Under the pieces are notes generated by a model. It made no database searches and was not told the DNA's origin. It was given only the letters and a program-made list of their open reading frames with translations. A stretch of DNA of 64,000 nt, taken from the NCBI GenBank assembly GCA_035041965.1, contig JAPYMA010003011.1, forward strand, positions 310,001 through 374,000, written 5' to 3'. The stretch's first letter is position 1, and every line of letters starts with the position of its first letter. This stretch comes from Anisakis pegreffii. Its lineage: Eukaryota; Nematoda; Chromadorea; Rhabditida; Anisakidae. The position numbers and the translations under genes are program-made. Below, piece by piece: positions 24,879 through 37,100 of the stretch.

Positions 24879-25872
24879 TTTAGCTGTACATGTTTACCAT
24901 TGCTGCACCATTGCTTTAGCTGTACATGTTTACCATTGCTGCACCATTGCTTCAGCTGTACATGTTTACCATTGCTGCACCATTGCTTTAGCTGTACATG
25001 TTTACCATTGCTGCACCATCGCTTTAGCTGTACATGTTTACCATTGCTGCACCATTGCTTTAGCTGTACATGTTTACCATTGCTGCACCATTGCTTTAGC
25101 TGTACATGTTTACCATTGCTGCACCATTGCTTTAGCTGTACATGTTTACAGTTGCTGCACCATTGCTTTAGCTGTACATGTTTACCATTGCTGCACCATC
25201 GCTTTAGCTGTACATGTTTACCATTGCTGCACCATTGCTTTAGCTGTACATGTTTACCATTGCTGCACCATTGCTTTAGCTGTACATGTTTACCATTGCT
25301 GCACCATCGCTTTAGCTGTACATGTTTACCATTGCTGCACCATTGCTTTAGCTGTACATGTTTACCATTGCTGCACCATCGCTTTAGCTGTACATGTTTA
25401 CCATTGCTGCACCATTGCTTTAGCTGTACATGTTTACCATTGCTGCACCATTGCTTTAGCTGTACATGTTTACCATTGCTGCACCATTGCTTTAGCTGTA
25501 CATGTTTACCATTGCTGCACCATTGCTTTAGCTGTACATGTTTACCATTGCTGCACCATTGCTTTAGCTGTACATGTTTACCATTGCTGCACCATTGCTT
25601 TAGCTGTACATGTTTACCATTGCTGCACCATTGCTTTAGCTGTACATGTTTACCATTGCTGCACCATTGCTTTAGCTGTACATGTTTACCATTGCTGCAC
25701 CATTGCTTTAGCTGTACATGTTTACCATTGCTGCACCATTGCTTTAGCTGTACATGTTTACCATTGCTGCACCATTGCTTTAGCTGTACATGTTTACCAT
25801 TGCTGCACCATTGCTTTAGCTGTACATGTTTACCATTGCTGCACCATTGCTTCAGCTGTACCTGTTTACCAC
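24879..25872. repeat. 36-bp minisatellite, 27.6 copies
   Basis: The unit starts tttagctgtacatgtttacc and ends attgctgcaccattgc; 27 full units run from 24879 to 25850 and a partial degenerate unit ends at 25872. Because 36 is a multiple of 3, two plus-strand frames (repeat FSCTCLPLLHHC and AVHVYHCCTIAL) and one minus-strand frame (QWCSNGKHVQLK) stay open throughout. Units 4, 9, 12 and 14 end CGC instead of TGC, unit 8 has cagttg for ccattg, and units 3 and 28 begin ttcagc; units 15 to 27 are identical. I see no sign that any frame is translated. Confidence 0.97.
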
Positions 25873-26600
25873 TTTCGATGCACGAATGTTCACAATCCTT
25901 ATAATTACAATATTTGCGCCTAACTGATGTCTACCTAAAATTTTGCAAACTGGGCTATAAATTTTAGCCACGCAAACTTTTCACTTTATCAAATTTTGCA
26001 TTTTGCACTTAGTTGAAGTTCTCGAGGAACAAAAGCTGAAAAACTTCAGTCACTTTCCTTACTTCATTTCAGCTAATCGGTTTTGACCGTTCCAAACGCT
26101 GATCGGTCCCTTGCTTAATAGGTATGGCATTGAAAGATGGTGTTTGCCATGTAATAAATTCTTGAATTATTATCTCAGTCATTCAAATCATAGAGCTTTC
26201 TGAGTAAGATGGTTTGCTGGGCGTTGCTCTCCCACGCTGAGAATTATGAATTCTGTGAAACAAGACGACACTCGTGATCATCAAGCGAGAACACATATAA
26301 TCTACTCAGCATGGCTAGGCAAAAATGCAACCATCACGGATTTTCGAAATATCAAGCAAAATTGTTAAATAATCTCATGAAAACACCACCCTGTGGAAAT
26401 TTTTGCAGCGATCAAATCACTTACTTCGTGACATGAGTTGCTTGAGCTTTCAATATTACAATAAGCGCAACTTTCGCTGAGTGTCCTTGCATCCATCTTG
26501 AAACTCAGAATTCACTTTTTTCGATTTTTGATGGACTGGACAAAAATGCTTTATTAATTCGCCATTAAAACGCTCTGTTCAAAACTTCACAATAATTGAA
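25873..26600. other. Intergenic, no gene seen
   Basis: Unremarkable sequence between the minisatellite and the small genes at 26.6-27.1 kb. Confidence 0.5.
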
Positions 26601-26621
26601 CTTCAACGTTTCATCACGGCA

Positions 26622-26792
26622 ATGAGCGCTGAAATTGCCGCCAATCGCTACTCTGTTTGCTTTTCACACATTATTAATCGCGAATTTCGTCTTCTTTTAC
26701 AAGAAATTTCCGAAGAAAGGAAACGAGAAGCGGGTTATTGTAAAAAAATTAACATTCGCTTCCAATATATACCAACGACATTCAGTGATTAA
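26622..26792 (+). CDS. Possible small protein or first exon, 56 aa
   Basis: From an ATG at 26622 the frame reads MSAEIAANRYSVCFSHIINR and continues through a charged helix (LLLQEISEERKREA) to TAA at 26790-26792. A GTTATT donor just after KREAG could instead join an exon that begins after aatgtgcag at 26799. In one frame that exon reads KKYARERERFSQSQQ before a stop, which looks coding, but its phase does not fit this donor. The stop lies about 165 bases before the microprotein gene at 26958, a spacing seen in nematode operons. Confidence 0.4.
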   Translation: MSAEIAANRYSVCFSHIINREFRLLLQEISEERKREAGYCKKINIRFQYIPTTFSD

Positions 26793-26957
26793 TGTGCAGG
26801 AAGAAGTATGCTCGAGAGCGTGAGCGCTTTTCGCAATCACAGCAATAATGAAACAAATTTAAAAAATTGAAGCTGAAAACTTATACTCATTCAAAACAGT
26901 AAGAATTATTTTGAAAGAATGAAATGCATTCTGTTTCAGGGAAGTAAAGATTAAAGA

Positions 26958-27083
26958 ATGGATAAAAGCACACGAAAAGTCGCCTTCCTTACAGTTCTGA
27001 CGTTTGGAATTTTTGGAGCGATTGGTGCATGTGTAACGTATATGATCATCAAACAAAGACAGAAAAAAGTTCGATTTTTTTGA
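26958..27083 (+). CDS. Single-pass membrane microprotein, 41 aa
   Basis: An acceptor attctgtttcag ends 18 bases upstream of the ATG, the pattern of a trans-spliced gene with a very short leader. The protein begins MDKSTRKVAFLTVLTFG, crosses the membrane once (about residues 9-30, ending in CVTYMIIK) and finishes with a basic tail, KQRQKKVRFF, before TGA. Size and layout match small mitochondrial or ER membrane proteins (respiratory-chain assembly factors, SMIM-type proteins), but I cannot assign it to a named family. The 5' neighbour at 26622 is close enough for an operon. The signal consists of the splice site, the intact ORF and the clean membrane topology. Confidence 0.6.
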   Translation: MDKSTRKVAFLTVLTFGIFGAIGACVTYMIIKQRQKKVRFF

Positions 27084-27212
27084 GAGCTTCCGAATTCGCT
27101 CTGTGTTAGGGCTGAAGGATCGATCTTTTTTAATTCGATGATCTAGTGCTGATAGAATTGCTTTCTGCAGGTAATAGAGTATGAATAATTACAAGATGGT
27201 CGTGCAAGATTG

Positions 27213-27279
27213 GTGGGGGGGGGCGGGGAGGGGGTAGGGGGAGAGGGAAGGGGAGGGGAGGGGGAGGGGAGGGGTGGGG
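27213..27279 (+). repeat. G-rich purine tract with quadruplex potential
   Basis: Nearly pure G/A on the plus strand with more than ten runs of four or more Gs, interrupted only by one C and two Ts. Four or more G-tracts with 1-2 base loops satisfy the usual G-quadruplex rule. Confidence 0.9.
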
Positions 27280-28165
27280 CTATTTCGATTTTTGGAGAAG
27301 CTAACATACCAATTCTAAGCAACCATATGGTCATATACCGAGCCACTTATTATTCCCGTTGAATTTAAAAGTGAATGCTGATTTGTAGATTATATTTACT
27401 ACTTCAGTGAACGCTATATATACTCCTTCAATATATCCTATCACTAAAAAACTTGGAAGCACTAGGCTACCTGCAGTGCCCACTTCCCGCCTCTTCACCA
27501 CTCGTGGCTTAGGCTTGTAGGACTACTTACAAATGAGCGGATCTGTTTCTGATGCGTTTTTCATTCGCCCTGAATTTATTTTATTTGACCTAAATTTGTT
27601 TTTGCGTTTCGTTAAATAATTTTGCATCACAATGCAACTGCGAAACATCACGCACAAATTTGAGCACATCTAAGATTTGTGAAGTTCTGTTAGATTCTCA
27701 AAAGGCTATTTGACAATGTCACCAACGCACTGTTACCTGCAAGATATCATCGATGAGAAGTTTACTTATCAGTTCGAAATCAACTCGATATTTCGTAACA
27801 CCCATTCTGTCACTAAAATACGCAACAATGACACTTGAAATTGATGTCTCAGTCAGTCGAAAAATCCTTCAGTAGAAATTACGTCTGAAATGTTTGCAAG
27901 TCATTAGCTGCATTTCAATTCCATACATTTCTTAATATTTGAAATGGAAGGATTTTAAAAGCAGTCGTAACTCAATCAAAAATGCAAAGCAAAAACACTT
28001 CATCGAACAGTTTCAAATCATTCAAGAAATTGAAGCAATTACTTTAGCAATTATAATTAATTTCAGAGGAATGATGAGATCAACGATTTGGCCGAACAAA
28101 TTGATACGGTTGGTTAAGCACGTCGAATTGCGGTTTAGTTTCCAATCTAGTACGCTGGACTAGAT

Positions 28166-28260
28166 CAGCGGTTCTCACATTCGGATACTCCATTACCCCT
28201 CCCTCCCAACACCTTCATTTTACCCAAAACGGGTAAATTAACTCCCTACGAGAACAGCAG
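28166..28260. mobile_element. hAT-like relic, copy 1
   Basis: Begins agcggttctcacattcgg and ends agaacagcag, so the ends are short inverted repeats around GGTTCTC/GAGAAC, as in hAT termini (CAGNGGTTCTCA). The interior (acccaaaacgggtaaattaa) resembles the relics at 28901-28980 and 30884-30975. Confidence 0.45.
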
Positions 28261-28609
28261 TCAGACCGTTGTGTTGCTCATTACTGCAATCGATTGTAAT
28301 TGGATGAAAAGCTATTGTCTATGACACGCTCAATTCTAACTGATTTAGATGGATTCTCATTCTTTTCAGACGTGGTGTATTCACTCTCATAGCTATCACA
28401 TGCGAATATCATTCTCTTGATGAGCTTTTCTCATTCACTTCGTCTCATTTCACTTCACAGTCCGAATCAATTTCTTACTCTGCAGCATATAGTATTTGCT
28501 GGATACGTTGTCAAGTGTTAACAGCCGAAATCAACAACACACCAATCGAATATTATTACTCAGCAGCGTTCGACTGTCAAGTGATGAATTATAGTGTATA
28601 TATGATAGA

Positions 28610-31600
28610 ATGAGAATTTCACTTCAACTGTTGAATGAAATGAATGAGAAATTAGCAGAAGAGAACAGTTTTGGTGATAAAAGCTATGAGAGCGATTGCA
28701 ACAGCAAGGAAAAGAATGAAAACCCTATTAAAACAAATGAAAACGTTGTGAGGCCCTGACAAGGTAAGAATGCTCATTGTCAGAAAAGGGGGCGAATGAA
28801 GAGTGTTGCCATCAACTAACCGCATTTATAAACCCGAGATAAAAAACGCCATCACAATGACGTTCTATCATAAAATAGCAGCTGCACGAAACACTAATTT
28901 CCCGTCCCCTCCATTACTCCTTGGCACCTCAAAATTACCTAAAATGGGTAGTATCACTCCCTATAAGAACCACTGGGCCAGATCAAATTTTCAATGCGGA
29001 TATGTTTTCCTTTTTACAAAACTGATTAAAAACTAAACGGCTCATCACAATTCGCGAGATAATCGTTCAGCTTAAGTCAAAATCGTTAAGGGTGTCTCTT
29101 CAACGTCAGGACCATTCTCTGAGGGTTCAGGATTAACCACCAGTGAACGACATCGAATTCAGAGGCCCCTTTTACCATTCAACTCTCGCAGGTAGCCCAT
29201 TATTTCATACTCCAGTTATTTTTAAATTTACTGTGAATGATGCATCTTCCATTCTTCCGTACGGATTTTCGAAGCAATTCGAAAGTAGACGTCTTTAGAT
29301 GACTGAAAACACATTTCAAGGATCAAGTGTATGTTGAACGGTTCACATTTTCTTTAAATTTTCAGGGACCGGCCACAAGGTCGAAAGAAGAAACGCACTT
29401 CAAAGTCATCTTCAGCGTCATCGTCTGGTCAGAGCGATGAGGTTTTCATTCAACAAATTATCTCAGAAAATAAATATACGTAGTGCCGAAGTGAATCACT
29501 ATTTGTATTTGCGTTTACACTAATTGTGATTAATCAACGTCGTAAATTCTACCAACCTTGATGCAATAAACCATTTCGGCAGTGATCTCACTTGTTCTAG
29601 TCATCCGCTCAATGAATTGTACTCATTTTAAACATGCACTGAATTTGCGCTTCCATATGTGAGTTGCTTTCAAATTCCGTTTGTTAGTAAAGAGTGTGTG
29701 TTGGTCGATAAACGATATTTGCAGCCCGAACCAGGCGTTGTTACTGCGGAGTCACCGGATAATACACTAGAATTGTCGAGCAATGTGCAATTACATGATA
29801 AGGTGAGCATACTCACGTTCAAAAGGTCATGAAATTATGCAGACTACACTCCTCGAGTATGATGACAGAATCAACAGACGCAACACGCATAATCCACGCC
29901 AACTTCCATAAAAGATTGATTTGTGCGGAACGTTAGCGAATTATTCATCAATGAAAAGTCGGACTGCAGTTAGCAGTCGAGCAGCAACGGAAACAGAACA
30001 AAGTCAATAATTGATTGAACTGAAAAGGCTAAAAGGTCACCACTGATAAAGGTGGATTATAGCCGGAACCTGGAGTAGACACAGCGCGATCCATATCGCC
30101 AATGAATCGTGTTCAAGATCAGATTTCGTCTGCTCGACAGAAAGAAAATGAAAAAGCGTTTGTGATTTTAATCAATTTCTACCGTATTTGCTTGCACAAT
30201 CACCGCCGATTCAGTTTCTTTCAATTTGTGAACTGCACAAAGTTCGTTCATTGCGTGAATACGCTTGAACTAAGCAAATTACTCGTCAAGATGTTGCGTC
30301 ACGAGGAAACAAACCACCATGATAATGCCAGATTTCGCGACAGTCACTAATCTATGGCCATAAGCCGTGCCCCGTTTTACATTATTTGTTGCATAACCGA
30401 ACATATTGCAAGTATTGCTATTCTCAACTGTTCTTTTTCTTTCAGGTGATAAAATGCTACGTTCAGCGGTTATGATGCATAACAAGTTGGAGTTGAATTG
30501 ACATGCAACCTCCTGAATTATTTTTAATATCTTCCTTGCTTTGTAATCTGATAATAAATTTCTGAACGATTTTTTAATGGTTCTCTAAGTTGTTGGTCAA
30601 GCATTTTCCATCAAAATTCAATATTGTCCAAAAACAAGTTAGCACACCGAAGTTATGCTTGCATTTGGATTATGAAAACATTTCTTGAGTGGCAGGTAGC
30701 ATTGCCTAGGATTTCATTTATATCTTTAGTATTGGTAGGACTGTATTTCATTAATATATTCAGCATTCATGAAGTGTGTTACCGTCAACAGCGTATGAAC
30801 AAACATTAAGCTGTCAACAACAACTCGTCATTTGTGCACTATCTGTTTCCATAATTTAGTTATGGAAACAGATAGTGCCAGTTTACCAACCCTCTTCGTT
30901 ACCTTCTGACACCCTCAAATTACTCCGAAGAGACTAACTTTTTCTCCCCTTTTAAGAACCTAAGCTGCCCCGCAACAGTTACTATCGTTTAATAGGCTTA
31001 AAAACGCTTTAATACTGACACAGTTTAGCCGGACTTACGACTCCGATGTTGTGAAATACTCTGAATGGCTTACATTCGGAAAGAACTTTCTAATATCTTT
31101 AGCTGAGGTCTGGGGGATGAACAAATTCCCAAAATCTCAGATCTGTGGCTACAACATTCATGAGCTTATGAAAGTTGACGTCGGACTACCCAGGCTCGTT
31201 CGTCGTGCGAGGCTTACCACCCTCGTTCTGCTCTCTGCAACTTTCAATTGTCACTCGATTACTCAACTTACAATTGTCATTCGATCACTCTTTGAAGAGT
31301 TTCATCCGTCGAACCGCTAAACACTGACGAAAAAGTATTATTTCGAACCGTGGTGTTGTCTGGTTCCGCTTCTGATAGTGAATGCTGCGCAGTCGTTTTG
31401 TCTGGTGCTTTTCGCTGGATACGATTGGCAAGCGCGAACGATCGAGTGAGTTGATTGCCATCTCTGTTATGGGAAACTCAGAAGCAATTTCTTTGAGAAG
31501 TGATTAAAAGGCGGCTCGTCGATGACGTATAATTCTATATTAAAGTAAACTTTACAGTTCGTTAGTTGACGGATGGTGTCTTCAGGGAAAATTCCTATAA

Positions 31601-34171
31601 ATGTGCAAAGAAGTTTTGCATGAAATTTTTTTGCACATTGCTGACGCTGCTAACACCAACACTAACTGCATACATCCTTTACCCGACGTAGCAAAATCAT
31701 CATTTTATGTTAAGTTCGAATACAAAGTTAATTTGTGCAAGTTGTGTCATTAAGTCAACGTCATTCGTTCAGACGAGTCATTTGGTTTTTTAATGAAATT
31801 ACGGTCGGTCGCTCTTCCTACTCGGACTTCTTTCAGTGCAATTTCTTCCGATGTTAGGCTGTTTGTTATTTGATGGCTATTCTGCAAGAACTTGTTTTCT
31901 CTGAATTCATTTATGTTCTTTCAGACCATTCTGTTTCCATTACTTCCCTTATGTCAACCTTCCAATCTACTTAAGACACCTAATTGATATGGTTGTATTC
32001 TGGCCGCAATTGTTCTGAAATTCATTAATGCATCTGATATTATGATCCCATTGAAACTGGTGCCTAAATTCTCGCAATTGATTATTCGAAATTTAATGCA
32101 GTTTTACCAGTGTTTTTATTTAACAGTGAAGATGGCAGAGCAAAGTAATCGTGAGAAAAACAAAATCATTGGGTCAGTTCATCTGTCAATTTACAGTTTG
32201 TTTGTATACGTCTTGCTGTTTTGGAATAGTGATGTCGCATTCGTATTATCAACACCTGCATTATTCTTGATTTGTCAGAATTTATCAAAATATTCGAGAA
32301 AATTGATGAGTACGATTTTAAAAAAACTGTATTTTTGTTGAAAACATAACAACAGAAGAAACCGATTTTGCTTCTGTGAAGGATGTGTTTTGTAAAACGA
32401 TGATTTTGAAAATTTTTAAAGTGATGAAATTGTACCGAAGTGCGTCGTGCTTAACGGGCACAGCAACACTTGAGTACAATATCAATGATATTTTATCATC
32501 AGTATTAAGTAATAGGTTGACAGATGCAAACCAATGGTGACAATACTGCCTTTATTATTGATCCACATCTAAATGATTTTTGCTCGAAATATTTTCGATG
32601 AATACTAAAGAAAGCATCCTCTGCTTAAAAGGGAACCAATAAAGGAACAATTTCTTAAAAATTGATAGTTGCTTAAACCGCTATTCAGCAAATGATGCAG
32701 GTGTCTAGGTATTATCATGTACATTCCGTCCAAAATCACGAGCAATATGTGTGAGAATCTGCTGCATTTCGTTTGTCATGCTCGACAGAGTGCTTAAGTG
32801 CAAAATCAAGGCATGTCATTCGCTCAAATATATAATTTCTTCAGAGCGACGCAGTCTCGAACAGCAAGCTCAAATAGTAACGCTACAACATCGGAGACAA
32901 CATCCCAAACATATGAAAATTTCTTCCAATCGGTAGGCAAAAGCTAACAATAATCAAGTGGCCGGAATCTAAGATTCAACATTATAATGTTATCATATTT
33001 GCCATTTTCTGCGGTTATCACAAAAAAGCTTTTTGGATTCTCATGTGGGGCAACCAATTAATGCGAAATAACTTGTAAATAGTCAACAGTGGCACAAGTT
33101 TTCGTTGTTATCATAAAACAAAATGGCGATGTTAATGATTAGCAGGAAAAGTTGAATGATTGTTTTGTTTCCCTCACAATTGCTACGTTAACAGAGTGTC
33201 ATAAACGAAACAAATTCTTGTCCAGCTAAACTGTTCTAATTTGGTTGACCAAAAGAGTTCATCTGGAACAGAGACGTCATTCATCATGATGCATTGCTCA
33301 AACATGCACTTGACCAAAACGCAATACACGACCTTTCGACGTTGAATTTCGTTTCAGCAGTCAAATGTCGATTTAACATTGATGTCTGTTCAATCAATTG
33401 AAAGAGAGCCGTCCAGCGAGGTAACAATCTAAGCGTTTACTTATTTCAACGTGAAGTATGCTTCGTTGACTGAGTCGATTTCGCAACGACTGAAACCGTT
33501 TGAAAATTTCCATCGCAATCCTTTCGGTAGAGTTCTAGCGCTTCTGCGAGTAGGATCATGAAAAGCTGTTCTCGAAACCTTGTAAATTTAAGAACAAATG
33601 TGTAAGCGAAAAGCGTTAACTCAAAAAGCGTATTTTGGGAGTTTATAGATTTCTGTTTAGCCGCATACAAATGATTTACTCTCGTTGCCGCTGTTCATTG
33701 TAACGAACGACACTTCGTTCGAAACTTATACAATTTGCCCCATTTCAATATCCGATTTCAGGCTGAAACGGACGTTAAAGTTATAAGGAAACGCTTCAGA
33801 AGGTCATCGGATGAAAGCAGTTGGACTTCATTATCTGATTGGTGAGTTATATATTCAATTACATTGAATTCAACTTACGTTCCTTGGATGAATGCAATTG
33901 CTTGTGTCATCGGGAAACACAAATCATAAATGCGTGATGAAAATACGAATTGCCGTTATTATGCAGAAGAATGCGTCGTCAACCCTCAAGTAAGCAACAT
34001 GTCTCGTGTAAATGTGAAAATATTCAGCTTTGATAATGTTTTAGGTCAACACAGTGCTGGACAGTCGATAAAAAACGATTAAAATATATGATTCGAAACA
34101 TTTTTGTTTATGTTGTAATTGTAACCACACAAAACGTATGGCCATGTATATTCGGTGTTGTTACATTCTAA
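28610..34171 (+). CDS. Unidentified 9-exon protein, about 253 aa, disordered with a hydrophobic C-terminus
   Basis: Proposed exons: 28610-28673, 29110-29191, 29366-29441, 29725-29802, 30063-30183, 32127-32172, 32845-32932, 33762-33841 and 34045-34171. All use GT..AG sites and every junction keeps phase. The best supported are exons 2 to 5. The product starts [20 protein letters not shown], then is low-complexity and basic ([20 protein letters not shown]), has two exons that both begin PEPGV-x-TA-x-S, a Ser/Thr-rich stretch ([20 protein letters not shown]), a basic-acidic block ([15 protein letters not shown]) and ends in a hydrophobic segment ([20 protein letters not shown]). This layout suggests a tail-anchored or membrane-tethered adaptor. 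AATAAA lies about 90 bases after the stop. Exons 1, 5 (3' end), 6 and 9 are the weakest; an earlier stop at 33845 is possible if the last intron is not spliced. No family was recognised. Confidence 0.5.
28901..28980. mobile_element. hAT-like relic, copy 2
   Basis: Shares the order cccctccattac..cacctcaaaattacc..aaatgggtag..actccctataagaacc with copy 1. Its right end, read on the minus strand, is cccagtggttcttatagg, which fits a hAT CAGNGGTTCT terminus. It lies within an intron of the 28610-34171 gene model. Confidence 0.45.
30836..30878. repeat. Perfect 19-bp inverted repeat, 5-base loop
   Basis: gcactatctgtttccataa is followed by tttag and then its exact complement. It lies in an intron of the 28610-34171 gene model, so it would form a strong hairpin in pre-mRNA. 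Confidence 0.95.
30884..30975. mobile_element. hAT-like relic, copy 3
   Basis: Diverged relative of the repeats at 28.2 and 28.9 kb: accctcttcg..caccctcaaattactcc..ccttttaagaacc. An adjacent open frame (to 31320, 124 codons without an early Met) may be part of the same element or chance. Confidence 0.35.
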
Positions 34172-37100
34172 AAGGCAACAACAGCCTGCTGCCGAGTTCA
34201 TATTTTGCAAAACAGTTTGACTATCACTCATTGTTCTTTACGTATTGCGTTCATTTCTGAATAAATCTATTGGTGCACACCATATTGCAATCTCTTAAAG
34301 TCGATCTTATGGTTTTAAGAGATTCGTGAATCGCTGTAACGAACATTCATTATCACATAGTACACTGGCTTATCGGTATTGTCAGTTCTTACGGTGAGCA
34401 CAGATGTGGTGCTGATGGAGAAGACACTTAACAACAATGTGAGATGATTCTGATTATCAAACGAACAGAACCATAAGGTGAACTCAGGAACATGCTGACC
34501 ATGGAAAGAAATAAATGCTTATCGTTAAGTACATGAATGAATAGTTGTGATGTTACAATGAAAAATGATCAACGTAACGAATACTGATTAATTAAGAGGT
34601 CAATTCGTAACTTCAATTTCTGCTAAGGTGCCGAAAGCCTCAAAACGATGCTAAACTTGTTGTAGTGTTGATGTTTATGCTTCATTCTGTAGCAATTCAA
34701 TATGTTCCATTCAAATTGATTGTATTAATCGAACTGCATTAAGGATTCAGAACGCAACGTGCAGATAATAGGCAGATAAGCGATAATTAAGGTCATCAAA
34801 ACGGATCGCAAAACAAATGAGCGACACCATTATTCAGCACGTATACCATTCATTCGATCAATCGCTCCTTCTCCCACATCCCATTAGTTCATGATCGTTA
34901 TTTTAAGAGTGTGTAATTCGTTCTTTCTTAGAAGGAGTGCCAGTTATGACAGTCAGATGAAAGTTTGATTTAGGGAAAACAATTTCTCGGACTGTTGATG
35001 AGCATCTGTTGAATGAGGATTTCGGTGTTATTTCCATTTTTATTTTGGTAGTGCTTGCATGCTTATGAGGTCCATCCATTAGAAAGACACAATGCATCGT
35101 ACGAAAAAAAAATTTTAAAAATTTAATCTAAACATTCTTCTCACACCCAACATGTGTGAAATGCTTTGCATAACAAATGCTATCATAGCCAACAGGAAAG
35201 CAATCCCATATCTCTTTCACTTTTTTAATGAGTTTTTTTACTTGATGGAACGGTTTCTAGCGCGGTTTTGAACAAACAATAAATAATCCAGCACTTCTTC
35301 CAATGGGCCAATCGAAATAGTTGAATGTCATCGAAATAGCCATTAACTGCACTTTTCAAATCAATTAAATGTCTTGATAAATATTAGTTCTTGATTGCGA
35401 TTGTTGGTGAATTAAGCACGGCGTCATCGTTTCGCGATAGTATTCCATAAATCCTCCTCAGTTAAGATGAATCGATGCTGAATTATACGTATACCTCTAT
35501 GTCCTCTTTTAGAAGTGCGTTGTAATTTAGTTATTGATGCGTTTGTGTGTTTGGTAACGTACATTTCGCATGAGTGCGTGTTGCACAGAATGACGAGGGT
35601 CACATTGTCTTGCCCAAGGACGTTCATGTGCATTTTCGACTGTGTAGGAGCGCAGTTGCCGATGCGTTGAGTTTATTTTTTCACTCCATCACATCAGATC
35701 ATACTACCATCCAAGTTCATTTTCATCTTCATATCATTCAATTATAGAACGGCCACAGCATCATTGAACTTAGTATTGCTATTTAAAGAAGCAGTTAAGG
35801 TTGAGTAAAGTACATTTGAATTGAAAGATTGGAAAAGATTTCGAAATGACCTTCGATTTCAATGTACTGAAGCAAACCGCAGAACCAATCATTATCAATT
35901 AATAAACGCAGTTTAAGAATTTTCACTTCCAAAGTTTAGTTTTGATGCTCTCTAACAAACGAATGCTTTTGTCGTTGATTTCGTGTTAATTGTCAAAAGA
36001 AACGATTGATCTTTGATCACCGATTATTGTCTCTATCATCTTGTGCACAGTGGTGACCACTTTATTAGGTGCTTCTGATGAATCTTAACAAAAAAAAAAC
36101 ATTGATGAGGGCTAAACGTTAGGCAGTTTGTTTGAAACCGTCGTCCAGATGTTGGAAAAAGATCTACTCGCATATATTGTAACTGAAATCCGACCTATTA
36201 TCTGAATTCGTATTGATCAAGTATAATAATCGAATAAATCACTGTAATGTGCTTGTAATATCTTGAACAGAAGATAAACCGGTTCATTGTTATTCACATT
36301 TTACTATCAAATCAGTCTTGAAGGTGTTGATGAATGAATTCCTTCAGCAATCCTGCATTTTATCCCCCAGCGCCATCCGATATCAACCATTCATATTCGC
36401 AAATACAACATTTGCGTTGTGCGCCAATTTGATGGTCATCGTCGCATTATCTACACTTCTATCGTATACTTTCTATCACGCTGTCACGATGTTTATTTAA
36501 TCCGCAATTGCAGCTCATCATGATTTTATGCCTCTCTTTTATCACCATTATCACTTTTCATCCTTACTTCCGATGGTGGTGTAGGAAATCGTCCGTCTTC
36601 ATTAAGTTACAACTTCTATCACTGACATGGCAGCAGAAGTGTAGGGCTATTCTCCTGCATTGATCAATGATTTTAAGGTGCAGGGGCTGGAAATAATCCC
36701 AAAAACACACTTGATTTATCAGAGGAATATGCGTAAAATGATCACTGGGAGTAGCTGTTGAAAACAATCGACAGCATTAGATTGGCAATTGTTCTGAATC
36801 ACTAACAAAAACGATTTTGATAGATGTAACCGAATAGACTCAAGACGATCGGCCTATAATAACCATTCCACAGCCAAGCAGTAGTTGAATGACCGTTACC
36901 ACAATTGTTCTATACGATTGAATACCACCGAGCAGCAATCCAGAAAATATTCGTGACAACAATAAACCCTTTCCGAATGCCTAGAATAATCGGTAAAGCA
37001 ATCAATCACTCATTGTCCGCGTAAGAAGTCAACTATTAAAATATTGTCATAGTGCATTGCTATTGATAGATAAATCTGGTTTTCATTTAACTATGTCATG

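Noticed and set aside
24879..25872. Resemblance to a CRISPR array
   Set aside because: The repeats are directly adjacent with no unique spacers, and the genome is eukaryotic.
24786..25923. Two overlapping ORFs of about 370 codons on the plus strand
   Set aside because: They are products of the 36-bp tandem repeat, whose length is a multiple of 3; the flanking unique sequence adds no domain and no splice context.
27143..27346. Minus-strand proline-rich ORF
   Set aside because: It is the translation of the C/T strand of the G-rich tract (repeating PSP/PPSP) with no other support.
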